From the NCBI RefSeq assembly GCF_004965515.1, contig NZ_SSHH01000001.1, positions 248,001-312,000 on the forward strand: a DNA stretch of 64,000 bases, read 5' to 3'. The DNA is from Alteraurantiacibacter aquimixticola (GTDB taxonomy: Bacteria; Pseudomonadota; Alphaproteobacteria; Sphingomonadales; Sphingomonadaceae). Shown in pieces: positions 8,178 to 17,800 of the stretch (position 1 is the stretch's first letter; each line of letters begins with the position of its first letter). The notes under the pieces are model-generated. The model was not told the origin of the DNA. It searched no databases and was given only the letters and a program-made list of their open reading frames with translations. A program made the translations under genes and the position numbers.

Positions 8178-8924
8178 TCAGCCAGAGAGCTCCGCATAGC
8201 GCGCCGCGCGGCGGCGGGAGGCGAAATGGCCGAGCGTGCGCTCGATACTGGCGAGGATCGAGGCCTTGGACGTATCGCCCGGATGCGCCGCGACACGCAC
8301 GGTCCTGAGCGGATTGAGCGCGTGCCGTGCGAGCGCGGCGAAGGCCAGCGATGAGGCGGTGCGCGCGCTCGACCGGCTGGCCCAGGTGACCACCGGCCCC
8401 CTGGCCAGCGTTTCGTCCGTCGCCGGGCGCCATACGCGCATATGGTCCTCGGCGAGCGTAAAGCCGCTTGTTCTGAGCGCCGCCCGTGCGCCTTCGCCAT
8501 AGAGCCAGGCCGGGGCGATAAAACCGGCAACCGGGCCGCCGATAACATCCTCTATCAGCTTCCTGCCCCCATCCATGCGGCGCGCGGCCTCCTCGCGGGA
8601 GAGGCCGAGGAACTCGCCTTCGCCTGCGGTCATGTGTTTGGCCTTGAAGCTCGCCAGCCCGGCATGATCCGCAAGGTCCTTGTGGAACCAGCCATGCACG
8701 AACATCTCGACACCCTGCTCGGCCCATTGGCGCAGGCCCGCCGCGAAGGGCGTGCCCGGCCGCAGGGGGCTCTCCCCCCAATGATCGGGCACGACCAGCA
8801 TGGCAAATCGCGGGCCGCCCAATTGCCGCGCGAAAAGCTCCGCCAGCGCGCCGACCTCGCGCTCGAAACGCGGGCCGACATCGTGGATGGAGGCGAGCAG
8901 CAGCTTGTCGTCAGAACTGCGCAT
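8178..8924 (-). CDS. DUF2334-type polysaccharide deacetylase family protein
   Basis: Protein of 248 residues of the NodB/carbohydrate esterase 4-like superfamily, DUF2334 branch. Diagnostic parts are the initial LLASIHDVGP (metal-binding Asp), MLVVPDHWGE, the HGWFHK segment (putative metal-binding His pair, replacing the HSxxH of CE4), FIAPAWLYGEGA and VRVAAHPGDT near the end. There is no signal peptide, so it is predicted to be cytoplasmic. It overlaps the end of the TonB receptor gene by 14 bases and lies 49 bases before a GT4 gene. Known or predicted family activity is removal of N-acetyl groups from sugars; the substrate here would be the glycan or glycolipid made by the neighbouring glycosyltransferases. 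Confidence 0.82.
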   Translation of the reverse strand: MRSSDDKLLLASIHDVGPRFEREVGALAELFARQLGGPRFAMLVVPDHWGESPLRPGTPFAAGLRQWAEQGVEMFVHGWFHKDLADHAGLASFKAKHMTAGEGEFLGLSREEAARRMDGGRKLIEDVIGGPVAGFIAPAWLYGEGARAALRTSGFTLAEDHMRVWRPATDETLARGPVVTWASRSSARTASSLAFAALARHALNPLRTVRVAAHPGDTSKASILASIERTLGHFASRRRAARYAELSG

Positions 8925-11265
8925 CGACGCCCAGCCTTATCGTCCGCGGACGCAGCGGCGTGCGCTGCATTCCTTCAGCGACGAAGAACGGATTGCCAAA
9001 GGAGAAGCGATTGCTGCGCTCGTCGAGCACATTGTCGATGTCGAGCGAAATTCCCCAATCGCCCAGATCCAGGCGGGCTCCCAGCGCCGTGTCGTGATAA
9101 CGGCCCTGCGGCAGCTCGAAGGGTTCGCCGATCGCCAGGAAGGACGGGCCGATATAGCCGACCGAACCGCTGACCGTGAGCTGCGCATCGCCCAGCCGCT
9201 GGTCGAACCGTGCCGAAAACCGCCAGCCCTCATCGGCGATGTTCGGCAGGTCTTCCTCGTTGAGGCCGGCGAATGCCGTGCTCGGCCGGTCGAGCTGGCT
9301 GGTTGTCAGGAAAGCCGATGCCTCCAATACCAGCGGATCGAAGGGCCGCCAGCCAAGGTCGATCGAGGAATAGCGCACGAAGCCCGAGCCGAGATTGGCG
9401 ACATAGGGAAAGCCTTCGGGGGTGACGAGGTCGGCCTGGACCTCGTTCCAGCGTGAATAGGAATATTGCAGCCCGCCCCAGACGCGCGACTCCTCTCGGG
9501 CGCCGACACGCAGTCCGGCCTCGCTGGTGAACATCTCGTCGGCATCGAAAAGCGTGCCCGCCGCATCCTCACCAGCTCCGCTGACCCTGACGGAGCCGGG
9601 GCGATAGCCCTCACGGTAACGGGCATAGACGATGAGGCCGGAGAGGGGCGTCCAGGACAGCGCGGCCGTTGGCAGGAAGCGCGATTGGGATCGGCGCGAT
9701 TCGATCTCCTGTTCGTCCGGGACGAATTCGACTTCATAGCTCGATCGCACCCATGAAAAGCGCCCGCCTGCGGTCAGCGAGAAATTATGCCATGGCCCGA
9801 TCGTGGCCTCCCCGAAAAGGGCCGTGTCGACGGTGATCGACCGGACGATCGAGATGTCCGACGGATCGGCTGCGGCGCCGAAAGCGCGGGCCGCGCGGTC
9901 GTAATTGCCCGCGAGGGCGATGCCTGCAACCCAGCTCGAAACCGGGCCGAAGGATCCCGCCAGGCGCGTTTCATGAGCGAAGAGCGCGACATTGCGATCC
10001 TCGACATAGGCAAGCGGCTCCGCACTGCTGGCCGGCGTTGCATCGAAAACGGTATCGATGGCCTGCTGTGCGGCCGAAGTGGTCGATACCAGCTCCGCGA
10101 AGTCGAACTGCGCGCGCGCGGTGGCCCAGACGAGGAAGTAATTGCTGTCGAAAGGCTGGCCGATCGCCGAATGGCGGGTGAGGGCATCGGTGCCGCTATC
10201 GGTATATTGCCCGTCCTCGCTGCTGAGATCCTGCATCAGTGCACCGAACTCGAGATCGAGCGTGTCGTGCGGCTCGAGGCTCAGGCTGGCGCGCAGGCCG
10301 ACGATATCCGTGCTGTTGATATCGGCAAGCCCGCGCTCCGGATCGTCGATATAACCCGGCCGATATGCGCGATAGGCGACGAGGCGTGCGGCCCCTGTAC
10401 TACCAACGGGAAGGTTTCCCACCAGTGCCAGTTCTGCGCCGGGCTCATCCTGCGTGAGCGTGCCCGCCGCTACTCCCGCAAGCGAGGTCTCGCCCGGTTG
10501 CGGCGAACGCGGTGCGATGCGGATTACGCCGCCGAGCGATCCCGCACCGTAGAGCGTGCCCTGCGGGCCCTCGAGGACCTCAAACCGCTCGACATCATAG
10601 AGCATCAGGTCAGGATCGGGGCCGCTGTAATTGAGCCGGCTCTCGCCGAAATACTGGCTGATTGTCGCCTGCGTCTGTCCGTTGAAACTGCTGTCCGCCA
10701 CACCACGGATAAAGATCTTGTTGCGGCCCTCCCCCAGGTCGGTGGAAGTAAGATTGGGCAATTCGCGCAGCAGTATGCCCGATCCGCCTCCGCCGAAGCG
10801 CAGCCCGTCGGCGGCATCGAACTGCGCCATATGGATGGTGCCGGGATAATCCTCCAGCAAGGCCTTCTGCTTGCTGGCGGTGACGACAATCGACACTGGA
10901 GGTGGCGGAGCGGGCGGGGGAGGTTCCGCCGGGCGAGGAGCTGGTGCCGGGGCGGGCGCCGGTGCCGGACGGGCTGTCAGGGTGATGACCGACTGCGCGC
11001 CGATGCGGAAATCATAGCCCGTCCCGCGCAGCAGCAGCCGCAAGCCTTCGCTCCGCGTATGGCGCCCGCTCAGTCCCCGCGTGCGCGCCCGCTGCAGCGC
11101 CGGATCGCTGACATCGACCGACATGCCTGCCTGTCGCGCAAAGCGAACAAGCGCGATGTCGAGCCTTCCTGCTGGAATCTCGAAGGCAATCCGCTCCTGT
11201 GCGGAGGCGGGTTGGGCGAAGGCGACGCATGCTATTCCGGTCGCAGCGAAGGCGAGTGCGCGCAT
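8911..11265 (-). CDS. TonB-dependent receptor with N-terminal STN signalling domain
   Basis: Outer-membrane receptor of about 784 residues. Order of parts: signal peptide ending QPASAQ; secretin/TonB short N-terminal (STN) domain at about residues 25-95, as in FecA-type transducers; an alanine/proline-rich linker; TonB box SIVVTAS; plug domain with the ELPNLTSTDLGEGRNKIFIRGV region and the GPQGTLYGAGSLGG turn; then the 22-strand barrel ending in a terminal phenylalanine (RLGVDAQF). STN receptors signal ligand binding to a FecR-like anti-sigma protein, and fecR- and fecI-like genes are directly upstream. ATG 11265 is 3 bases after the fecR-like stop; an earlier start at 11286 would overlap fecR. 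The ligand is unknown. The downstream glycan genes make iron uptake less certain as its role. Confidence 0.92.
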   Translation of the reverse strand: MRALAFAATGIACVAFAQPASAQERIAFEIPAGRLDIALVRFARQAGMSVDVSDPALQRARTRGLSGRHTRSEGLRLLLRGTGYDFRIGAQSVITLTARPAPAPAPAPAPRPAEPPPPAPPPPVSIVVTASKQKALLEDYPGTIHMAQFDAADGLRFGGGGSGILLRELPNLTSTDLGEGRNKIFIRGVADSSFNGQTQATISQYFGESRLNYSGPDPDLMLYDVERFEVLEGPQGTLYGAGSLGGVIRIAPRSPQPGETSLAGVAAGTLTQDEPGAELALVGNLPVGSTGAARLVAYRAYRPGYIDDPERGLADINSTDIVGLRASLSLEPHDTLDLEFGALMQDLSSEDGQYTDSGTDALTRHSAIGQPFDSNYFLVWATARAQFDFAELVSTTSAAQQAIDTVFDATPASSAEPLAYVEDRNVALFAHETRLAGSFGPVSSWVAGIALAGNYDRAARAFGAAADPSDISIVRSITVDTALFGEATIGPWHNFSLTAGGRFSWVRSSYEVEFVPDEQEIESRRSQSRFLPTAALSWTPLSGLIVYARYREGYRPGSVRVSGAGEDAAGTLFDADEMFTSEAGLRVGAREESRVWGGLQYSYSRWNEVQADLVTPEGFPYVANLGSGFVRYSSIDLGWRPFDPLVLEASAFLTTSQLDRPSTAFAGLNEEDLPNIADEGWRFSARFDQRLGDAQLTVSGSVGYIGPSFLAIGEPFELPQGRYHDTALGARLDLGDWGISLDIDNVLDERSNRFSFGNPFFVAEGMQRTPLRPRTIRLGVDAQF

Positions 11266-11267
11266 CG

Positions 11268-12224
11268 TCAGGGCCGCAATGTCCAACCCGTTTCATCGCT
11301 ATCGACGGTGACGCCCAACAGATCCTGCAACCGGCCCCGCAGCGCGGCGTCATCGCCCGTTGTCTGGATGACGCCCGAGAAGCTGCGTCCCTCAAGCTCC
11401 GGGTCGAGCGCGATGGCGATACCCGTGGACCGCTCGATATCCGCGGCAAGTTCGCCGATCGGCGTCGCATCGTAGACGAGCATTCCGTCCACCCAGCCGC
11501 CAATGGCTTCGACCGGGAGGGTGGAGACCTGGATATTGCCGTCGGCACCCAGCCGCATCGCTTCCCCGGCATCAAGCTCGACATTCCTGCCACCTTCATA
11601 GCGTACCGCGCCCTCGGCGACCGCGACGTGCAGTTCGCCATCCTCGCGCAGCACGTTGAAGACGGTTCCGATATCGACCAGCCGGTCTTCCCCAACCGTC
11701 ACCACGAAGGGGGCGCTTGCGTCATGGACCACGGTGAAATGCGCTTCGCCGGCAACCAGTTCGGCAAAGCGCGCATCCTCGTGGTCGAGCACGATTTCGC
11801 TTCCGCCGTTGACGACAATCTGGCCGCCGTCAGAGAGCGCGATGGTCCGCGTTTCTCCGGGCGATGTCGCAACGACATAGCGATCGCTGCCCGAGGTCAG
11901 CAATTGCGCGGCCAGCATGGCGACGAGCACCAGCGAGGCGGCAATGGCAAGCCAGCGCCAGCCTTTGCTTGCCGGCGGCGGCCCCTCGTCATTCGCGGCT
12001 GCCGGATGCATATTGTCCGGAGCGGCGAAATTCGCTTCCTGGAGGATCGAGTCGAGGGCGGCGTCGCGCGCGGCCACCTCTTCATAGGCGGCGTTATGGG
12101 CCGGATCGCTCTCCAGCCACGCGGTGAATTCCTCCCATGCAGCTTCGTCGCCGTCGCGCAGGCGCAGGTGCCAGGCAAGCGCCTGCTCCATAGCTCCGTC
12201 GCCACCTGAACTCGGCTTATGCAC
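11268..12224 (-). CDS. FecR-family anti-sigma / sigma regulator
   Basis: Single-pass inner-membrane regulator of 318 residues. The cytoplasmic DUF4880-type N-terminus (EQALAWHLRLRDGDEAAWEEF...WLESDPAHNAAYEEV) contacts the ECF sigma factor. One transmembrane helix follows (about residues 90-110, LAIAASLVLVAMLAAQLL), then the periplasmic FecR domain (ATSPGETRTIALSDGGQIVVNGGS, GEAHFTVVHDASAPFVV) and a C-terminal STN-contacting secretin-like segment. It sits between the sigma gene (1-base gap) and the STN receptor, the canonical fecI-fecR-fecA order. It should transmit ligand occupancy of the receptor to the sigma factor. Confidence 0.93.
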   Translation of the reverse strand: MHKPSSGGDGAMEQALAWHLRLRDGDEAAWEEFTAWLESDPAHNAAYEEVAARDAALDSILQEANFAAPDNMHPAAANDEGPPPASKGWRWLAIAASLVLVAMLAAQLLTSGSDRYVVATSPGETRTIALSDGGQIVVNGGSEIVLDHEDARFAELVAGEAHFTVVHDASAPFVVTVGEDRLVDIGTVFNVLREDGELHVAVAEGAVRYEGGRNVELDAGEAMRLGADGNIQVSTLPVEAIGGWVDGMLVYDATPIGELAADIERSTGIAIALDPELEGRSFSGVIQTTGDDAALRGRLQDLLGVTVDSDETGWTLRP

Positions 12225-12225
12225 T

Positions 12226-12747
12226 TCAGACTACCTCTTGGCCGGGCTCGTTCTCGAGTTCCTCACGCAGTTCCAAGAGCACATGATAGGCTTTCTGCAG
12301 GTGCTTTTCCACGGCGCTGAGGCTGATACCGAGTTCTGTGGCAATATGCTGTTGTGTCTGGCCATCGATGCGAAAGCGCCGGAGGATCTCCGCCCGGCGA
12401 TCGGGCATGGCCGCAATTGCCGCATCGACCTGCGCCAGCAAGTGCCGGTCGATCGCGGTCCGCTCCGGCGAGGCAGCCGGATCATTGCGCAATTCGTGGC
12501 CGAAACTCGCCCGTGCCCAGGCGTCGTCTCGACGTTCCTGCCGCCGCTTGCCCCGGCGACGGTCGAGGATCAAATTGTTGGTCATCTGGTAGAGATAGGC
12601 GCGCGGATTGGCGACCGGTCCGGTCTTGCCGGTCGTCAGCTTGACAAAGAGATCCTGCAACAGGTCATCGATCTCGTCAGGGTCGCATTGCCGCGAAAGG
12701 GCAAAGCGCTTCAGGTCGCCATGCATTTCCAGAAGAAGCTGTTTCAT
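12226..12747 (-). CDS. ECF RNA polymerase sigma factor (FecI-like)
   Basis: Sigma-70 family extracytoplasmic-function factor of about 173 residues. Region 2 contains the -10-recognition segment (DEIDDLLQDLFVKLTT...NPRAYLYQMTNNLILDRRR). Region 4 contains the helix-turn-helix (RFRIDGQTQQHIATELGISLSAVEKHLQKAYHVL), whose AVEKH element is typical of FecI-group sigmas. The frame is open to 12870, but ATG 12747 begins at the start of the family's conserved region; the 41 extra residues look non-conserved. It is the first gene of the fecI-fecR-receptor unit and, given 1-50 base spacings and overlaps all the way to 3170, probably controls the whole glycan operon. Confidence 0.9.
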   Translation of the reverse strand: MKQLLLEMHGDLKRFALSRQCDPDEIDDLLQDLFVKLTTGKTGPVANPRAYLYQMTNNLILDRRRGKRRQERRDDAWARASFGHELRNDPAASPERTAIDRHLLAQVDAAIAAMPDRRAEILRRFRIDGQTQQHIATELGISLSAVEKHLQKAYHVLLELREELENEPGQEVV

Positions 12748-12866
12748 ACCGCCGACCCCACCCGTCCGCCAAGCTTCGGGCTGGCCACTATGTACCCAAT
12801 TGGTCGCCAGCGTGACAGGGGGAGTGTTGTCCACATCATTTTGCAGGGAAAAGACAGTCCGGCTCA

Positions 12867-13559
12867 TCAAAACATGGTCCTGAAACGCAATAGGGCCGTT
12901 GTCTCATTGCTGTTGAAGCGGCTTTCCGCACGTTCGAGCGCAAGACCGATCCTCGTATCCGTCGCGCCGGAGGATGCGGAGGCGGAATATTCCACCGCGA
13001 TCCCGCGCCGTGCGAGCCCTTCGCCATTGTTCATCCGCTCGGCGAGATTGGCAATATTGCCGGGCGACCATCCCGCCCGGTCGAAGGCGCCTACCGCAAG
13101 CATGCGGTTGCCGCGATGCAATTCGAGCGACAGCGCCTGGCTGACGCCGCCCGTCCTGCCCGTCAGCAAGGCGGCGCGCGGATTTCCCCGGCGTTCGCGG
13201 GCGACTGCAAAGCGCATGCCGAGATCGAAGGAGTCGGTCAGCTTCATGCGGGCGGCAGCTTCGGCGTTGTAGGAGCGGAACCACTGGCCGCAGCCGCTGG
13301 CTCCGCAGCGCCGCTTTTCGCCCTGGCGCACGCGCTCGCCGCGTAAGCTGAACCTTCCGGCGCCCAGGTCCGCTTCAAGCGTGCGGCCGGCCACTTGCCG
13401 GCGCGAAGTACCGGCCATCGCCATGGCTGCGCCGGGAGCCGCGTAGCCTGTGTCTCGCGCGTCCTCGCGCTTCGTTTCCTGTGCCTGCGCGTCACAAGCG
13501 CTGCCGAGACCCGCAACGATCAGCGATGCCGTCAACATGCCCAGTACCGATCTACCCAT
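12867..13559 (-). CDS. Exported protein of unknown function, beta-barrel-like C-terminus
   Basis: Protein of about 230 residues starting at ATG 13559 with a signal peptide (GMLTASLIVAGLGSACDAQAQ). The mature part alternates charged and hydrophobic residues in short strands (RFSLRGERVRQ, SLELHRGNRMLAVGAFDRAGW, ATDTRIGLALERAE) and ends LLRFRTMF, with a terminal phenylalanine as in outer-membrane barrels. A cysteine pair in RRCGASGCGQW could form a disulfide. I recognise no family. The cysteine in GSAC could be a weak lipobox, but Sec cleavage after QAQ fits better. It lies 119 bases upstream of the ECF sigma gene on the same strand, so it may or may not belong to that unit. The frame is open further upstream to 14354, overlapping the EEP gene on the other strand; that extension is an antisense shadow. 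Confidence 0.65.
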   Translation of the reverse strand: MGRSVLGMLTASLIVAGLGSACDAQAQETKREDARDTGYAAPGAAMAMAGTSRRQVAGRTLEADLGAGRFSLRGERVRQGEKRRCGASGCGQWFRSYNAEAAARMKLTDSFDLGMRFAVARERRGNPRAALLTGRTGGVSQALSLELHRGNRMLAVGAFDRAGWSPGNIANLAERMNNGEGLARRGIAVEYSASASSGATDTRIGLALERAESRFNSNETTALLRFRTMF

Positions 13560-13697
13560 AGCCAAACCCCGGTTCGTCCCTTGGTGACAGAGGCAAGACT
13601 CCGCGGGCCGCAGAATTCCGCACTTCGCAGCGAAGAGCTGCGGGATCGGCGCGTGCGAGGCGTCTCGTAGGCAGATGCAATTGCAGTGGGGACGACA

Positions 13698-14804
13698 ATG
13701 CGCGGGCTGACATTCGCAGGCTGGGTGGCGATCGCCGCCATGCTCATGGCGCCGAGCATCCGCCAGCCACCTTTCGATCCCATGCCCTCGCTCCCGGTGG
13801 AGGTCCGGCAGGCATCTCCGGGATTCTCGGTGATGACCTACAACGTCAAGGGACTGCCCTGGCCCGCTGCCTCGGGCCGCGGCAACGCGCTGGCCGAAAT
13901 CGGCGGGAGGCTGGCACAGATGCGTGCCAGCGGGAACGCGCCCGACGTGGTCTTGCTGCAGGAAGCATTTAGCGACGATGCGAAGGCGATCGGCGCTGCG
14001 GCAGGCTATCGCCATGTGATGTTGGGTCCGCAATCGGCGCCGGCAGGCGGTTTGCCGCCCCTGGGTCAGGCCTATGCTGCTTCGGCAAGACGGGACCGCG
14101 GCGAGGGGCTGGGCACCGTGCTGGATAGCGGACTTGTGATCCTGTCTGACTATCCGATTGTCCGCACCGATCGAATTGCCTTTCCGCAAGGTGCCTGTGC
14201 AGGGTTCGATTGCCTCGCTGCCAAGGGTGTGATGATCGCGTGGATCGCATTGCCCGGCTTCGACCGGCCGGTTGCATTCGCCAATACGCACCTCAATTCG
14301 CGTAGATCCACCCATGTTGCGCTTGAACGTGCGGATGCCGCCCATGGCTGGCAAATTCAGGAGCTGCAGCGCCTCATCGCGGGATCCGTCAGTCCGGCGA
14401 CGCCGATTGTCTTCGGCGGTGATTTCAACGTTGGAAGGGTTGGCACGCGTATGGCCGGTTTCGCAGCTTCTCCACCGCTCGGAGAAAGCCAGAAAGACGC
14501 GATGGCGATGCTGCTGCCGAATGCCGAAGTGGATACCGGATCACGGGCGGAGGAAGCGAGCATTGTCCGCCGATACAAGGACATGATCCTCTTCAGGGAT
14601 GATGATAGCGCCGGGAAACGCATAGTTCCGCAGCATGCTTTCGTGCCTTTCCCATATGCGACCGCGGGATCTCCGCTATCCGATCATGCAGGCTTCGTTG
14701 TCCGCTTCGCGTCAAGCAACGCTTCCCGCCCCGGATACCGAAGCCAGCCGGAAATCGTGCCCTCACTTGCTGGCGACAATTTCGCTGCTCAGGATGCCCG
14801 ATGA
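13698..14804 (+). CDS. Secreted endonuclease/exonuclease/phosphatase (EEP) family hydrolase
   Basis: Exported EEP-fold protein of about 368 residues. The N-terminal hydrophobic segment (LTFAGWVAIAAMLMAP) is a signal peptide or anchor. The EEP signature elements appear in order: VMTYNVKGLP, PDVVLLQEAF (metal-binding Glu), VILSDYPIV, AFANTHLNS, IVFGGDFNVG (Asp/Asn of the active site) and a late SDHAGFVV (catalytic His). This set is shared by bacterial sphingomyelinases, DNase I-like nucleases and inositol phosphatases. Export argues for a phosphodiesterase acting on a lipid or extracellular nucleic acid. The last 42 bases overlap the end of the convergent kinase gene. ATG 13698 is preceded by GTGGGGA; an in-frame GTG at 13686 is an alternative. 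Confidence 0.8.
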   Translation: MRGLTFAGWVAIAAMLMAPSIRQPPFDPMPSLPVEVRQASPGFSVMTYNVKGLPWPAASGRGNALAEIGGRLAQMRASGNAPDVVLLQEAFSDDAKAIGAAAGYRHVMLGPQSAPAGGLPPLGQAYAASARRDRGEGLGTVLDSGLVILSDYPIVRTDRIAFPQGACAGFDCLAAKGVMIAWIALPGFDRPVAFANTHLNSRRSTHVALERADAAHGWQIQELQRLIAGSVSPATPIVFGGDFNVGRVGTRMAGFAASPPLGESQKDAMAMLLPNAEVDTGSRAEEASIVRRYKDMILFRDDDSAGKRIVPQHAFVPFPYATAGSPLSDHAGFVVRFASSNASRPGYRSQPEIVPSLAGDNFAAQDAR

Positions 14805-17800
14805 CACCTTTTCCATCGCTTTCTGCAGGTCCGCCAGCCGAACCGGCTTGCTGAGATGCGCCTGCATGCCTGCTTCCAGGCAACGCTGGACGTCTTCCTG
14901 ATAGGCGTTGGCGGTGATCGCCACGATCGGCAGGCGTTCGCCACAAAGGCCCGACGCGCGGATCTCCCGCGTGGCGTCGAGGCCGTCGAGTTCCGGCATG
15001 AAAACATCCATCAGCACGATGTCGTAGGGTTTGTCCGAGCGGTCGGCCGAGAGCGCCTCGTCGACAGCGGCACGGCCATCGTTCACCAGCACGGCGTCGT
15101 GGCCAAGGCGCTTGAGCATGCCGTCGATGATGATGCAGTTGGTCTGGTTGTCCTCAGCAACGAGGACGCGCAGGGCCGGCTGTTCGCGGACCGTTGAGTT
15201 TTCTGGCGCGGCATCCTCTTCCGGCGCGGCTTCTTCTTCGGCTGCGCGGCATGGAAGCGACAGCGTGAAGGTCGTCCCGACGCCCTCTTCGCTCTCCAGC
15301 TCGAGCGTCCCTTCCATGGCTTCGGCAAGGCGCCGGGCGATGGGCAGGCCAAGGCCGGTTCCCACTGCAATGCTTCTTTCCGAATTTCGCACCTGGACGA
15401 ATTCGTCGAACACCCCGGCCTGTGCCTCTTCGGCGATGCCTATGCCGGTGTCGGCCACGGCGATGACGAGGTTCTCACCCGCCACGTGTGCCGACACACG
15501 GACACCGCCTTCGTTCGTGAACTTCACCGCGTTGCCCACGAGGTTGGAAAGGATCTGGCGCAGACGCAAATCGTCGCCCATGATCCGGCGCGGAACATCG
15601 TCGTCCATCTCAAGCGCGAGCGTGAGGTGCTTCTGGGCGGCCACGGCTGTCATCACCTTCAACGCGCCTTCAAGCATCTCGCGCAGGTCGAGATTGCGAT
15701 CGACCAGCTGCAGGCGCCCGGACTCGATCTTGGCAAGGTCGAGAATGTCGTTCAGCAACTTCATCATGGTGTCGCCGGAATCCGCGATAAGCTGCGCGTA
15801 ATTGCGCGCCACCGGGTCCAGCTCGCGGTCCATGAGCAGTTCGGTGAGGCCGATCACTCCATTCATCGGCGTGCGGATTTCGTGGCTGAAATTGGCCAGG
15901 AAGCTGCTCTTCGCGTCGGCTGCATCTTCGGCCCTGCGCCGCGCCTCGGTCAGCTCGAGCTCCAGCTTTTTGCGGTCGGTCACATCGCGTATCGATGCCA
16001 CGATTTCCGCAGGCTGGCCGTTGCGGTCGCGGGTCAGGCGCGTATTGGCTTCCAGCCATAGGTACTCGGCATCGGGGAATGCGGGGAGGTAGCGGTAAGT
16101 CACCGTCCGCTGCTCGCCTTCGCCTTGCACGAGAGTATCGAATGCTGACTGCAGCTTGTCGACATCTTCGGGATGGACGCTGTTCATCACTCTTCGGCCC
16201 ACCACCGCCTGCGCGTCATGGCCGAGTACTTCCTTGATCGAGGGCGTGGCATAGAGACAGGTGCCCTCAAGGCTGACCCGCAGCACCACGTCGTTGATGT
16301 TTTGCGCCAGCACCCGCATTTCGCTGCTGGTCCGCGCGAGCTGTTCTTCGGTTTGCTTGCGCCGGGTAACGTCGGCTGCTGTCGCGATATAGCCTGTTCG
16401 CTGACCGGCCTTGTTGAATTCGCCGGTCACCACGACGACCATCCAGCGCTTCTGGTTGGAGGCGTCGCGAAACTCCATTTCGAACTGGTGGACGGAGCCC
16501 GGAGTCAGCGTGTTTTCGCGGATCTGTGCCCGCAGCATGTCGGCATCTACATGCAGGATATCGTACCAGAACTTGCCCAGCAGGGACTTCTCCGGCGCGA
16601 GCGCCAGGTATTCGAAGCGATTGTTTGCATAGGTGATTGCGCCATCGATATCGGATCGGACGATACCGACCGGCGCTGTATCGCACAGTTCGCGGAAACG
16701 CTGCTCGCTCGCCTTGAGCGCGCGCAGGTAATTGTGATCGTCCGTGCTGTCGCGGATCGTGCCGGTGGTACCGGCAAACTGGCCGCGCTCGTCCCTGACG
16801 GCGCGGATGCTCACGGCGATATCGCGAATCTCGCCGTCCTTGCGGGTGAAGCGCTGGTGCAGTTGCAGCTGGTCGCACTTTCCGCCGATCAGGTCCGGAT
16901 AGATGGTCTTCGTCTTCGCCAGCTCGTCGGGGACCAGCAAACGGGTTGTTTTCCAGCCCATGCTTTCTTCGCAAGTATAACCCGTCACCTGCTCCCATGC
17001 CGGGTTGAGATAAGTCCAGCACCCTTCATGGTCGGTGCGGAAGACGATCTGCTGCATGTGGGAGATGATCTGGTCGGTATATTCGATGCTCTCTTCCAGC
17101 GAGTGTTCGAGCCTGCGCCGCAACTCGATCGTCGCTGCCACCGGCACGAGACAGGCGATCGCGACGAGGTAGATGGCCTGGATATAGCCGACCTGGAAAA
17201 ACGGGTTCGCGACAGAGGCGGCGACCGGGCCGATGCTCGCGGCCGTCGCGCTGGAGGTGATGTAGATCGAGGCGATCAGGGCAATCGCGGTATCCCGGAT
17301 ACCCAGCCGCAACGCCACGAAGATCAGCGGCGGGGCGATGAGGAAGTGGAGAGTATGGCCGTCGGTCCACATCGTCAGTGCGTTCAGGGCCAAGGCGCCG
17401 AACAGGACGCCGACGCGCTCGGTGGTCCAGTCCCGCGGCATGCCGATCTCACAATCGGACAGGAAGCAGGTGATGATCGGGGCAGTCAGGAAGATGCCCA
17501 GGGCGAGGGGGAAGATGCTCCACTCCATCAATGAGAGTGTGAGGCCGACCTGATTTTCCTCCGCTCCCACAATCGGTGCAGGAGCCATCAAACTGGCGTC
17601 GAGCAGGAAATCGAAGCTTTGCAGGATGAAGAGCCCGACAAACGGGGCGACGAATATGGCTACAGCGGAAATGGCGAGCAGCGCCCGGACTTGCGTGAGG
17701 TCCATGCCGCTGGGCAGCAGCTTGCGCAGCAGCCATGCGCCGGCAAGGCATTGTGCCAATATGCCCACGCCCAAGAAGAGCGCGGCGGGAAGGGAGAAGC

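Noticed and set aside
9787-11475. A 562-codon plus-strand frame across the TonB receptor gene.
   Set aside because: It is antisense to clearly conserved receptor and FecR sequence; no family resemblance.
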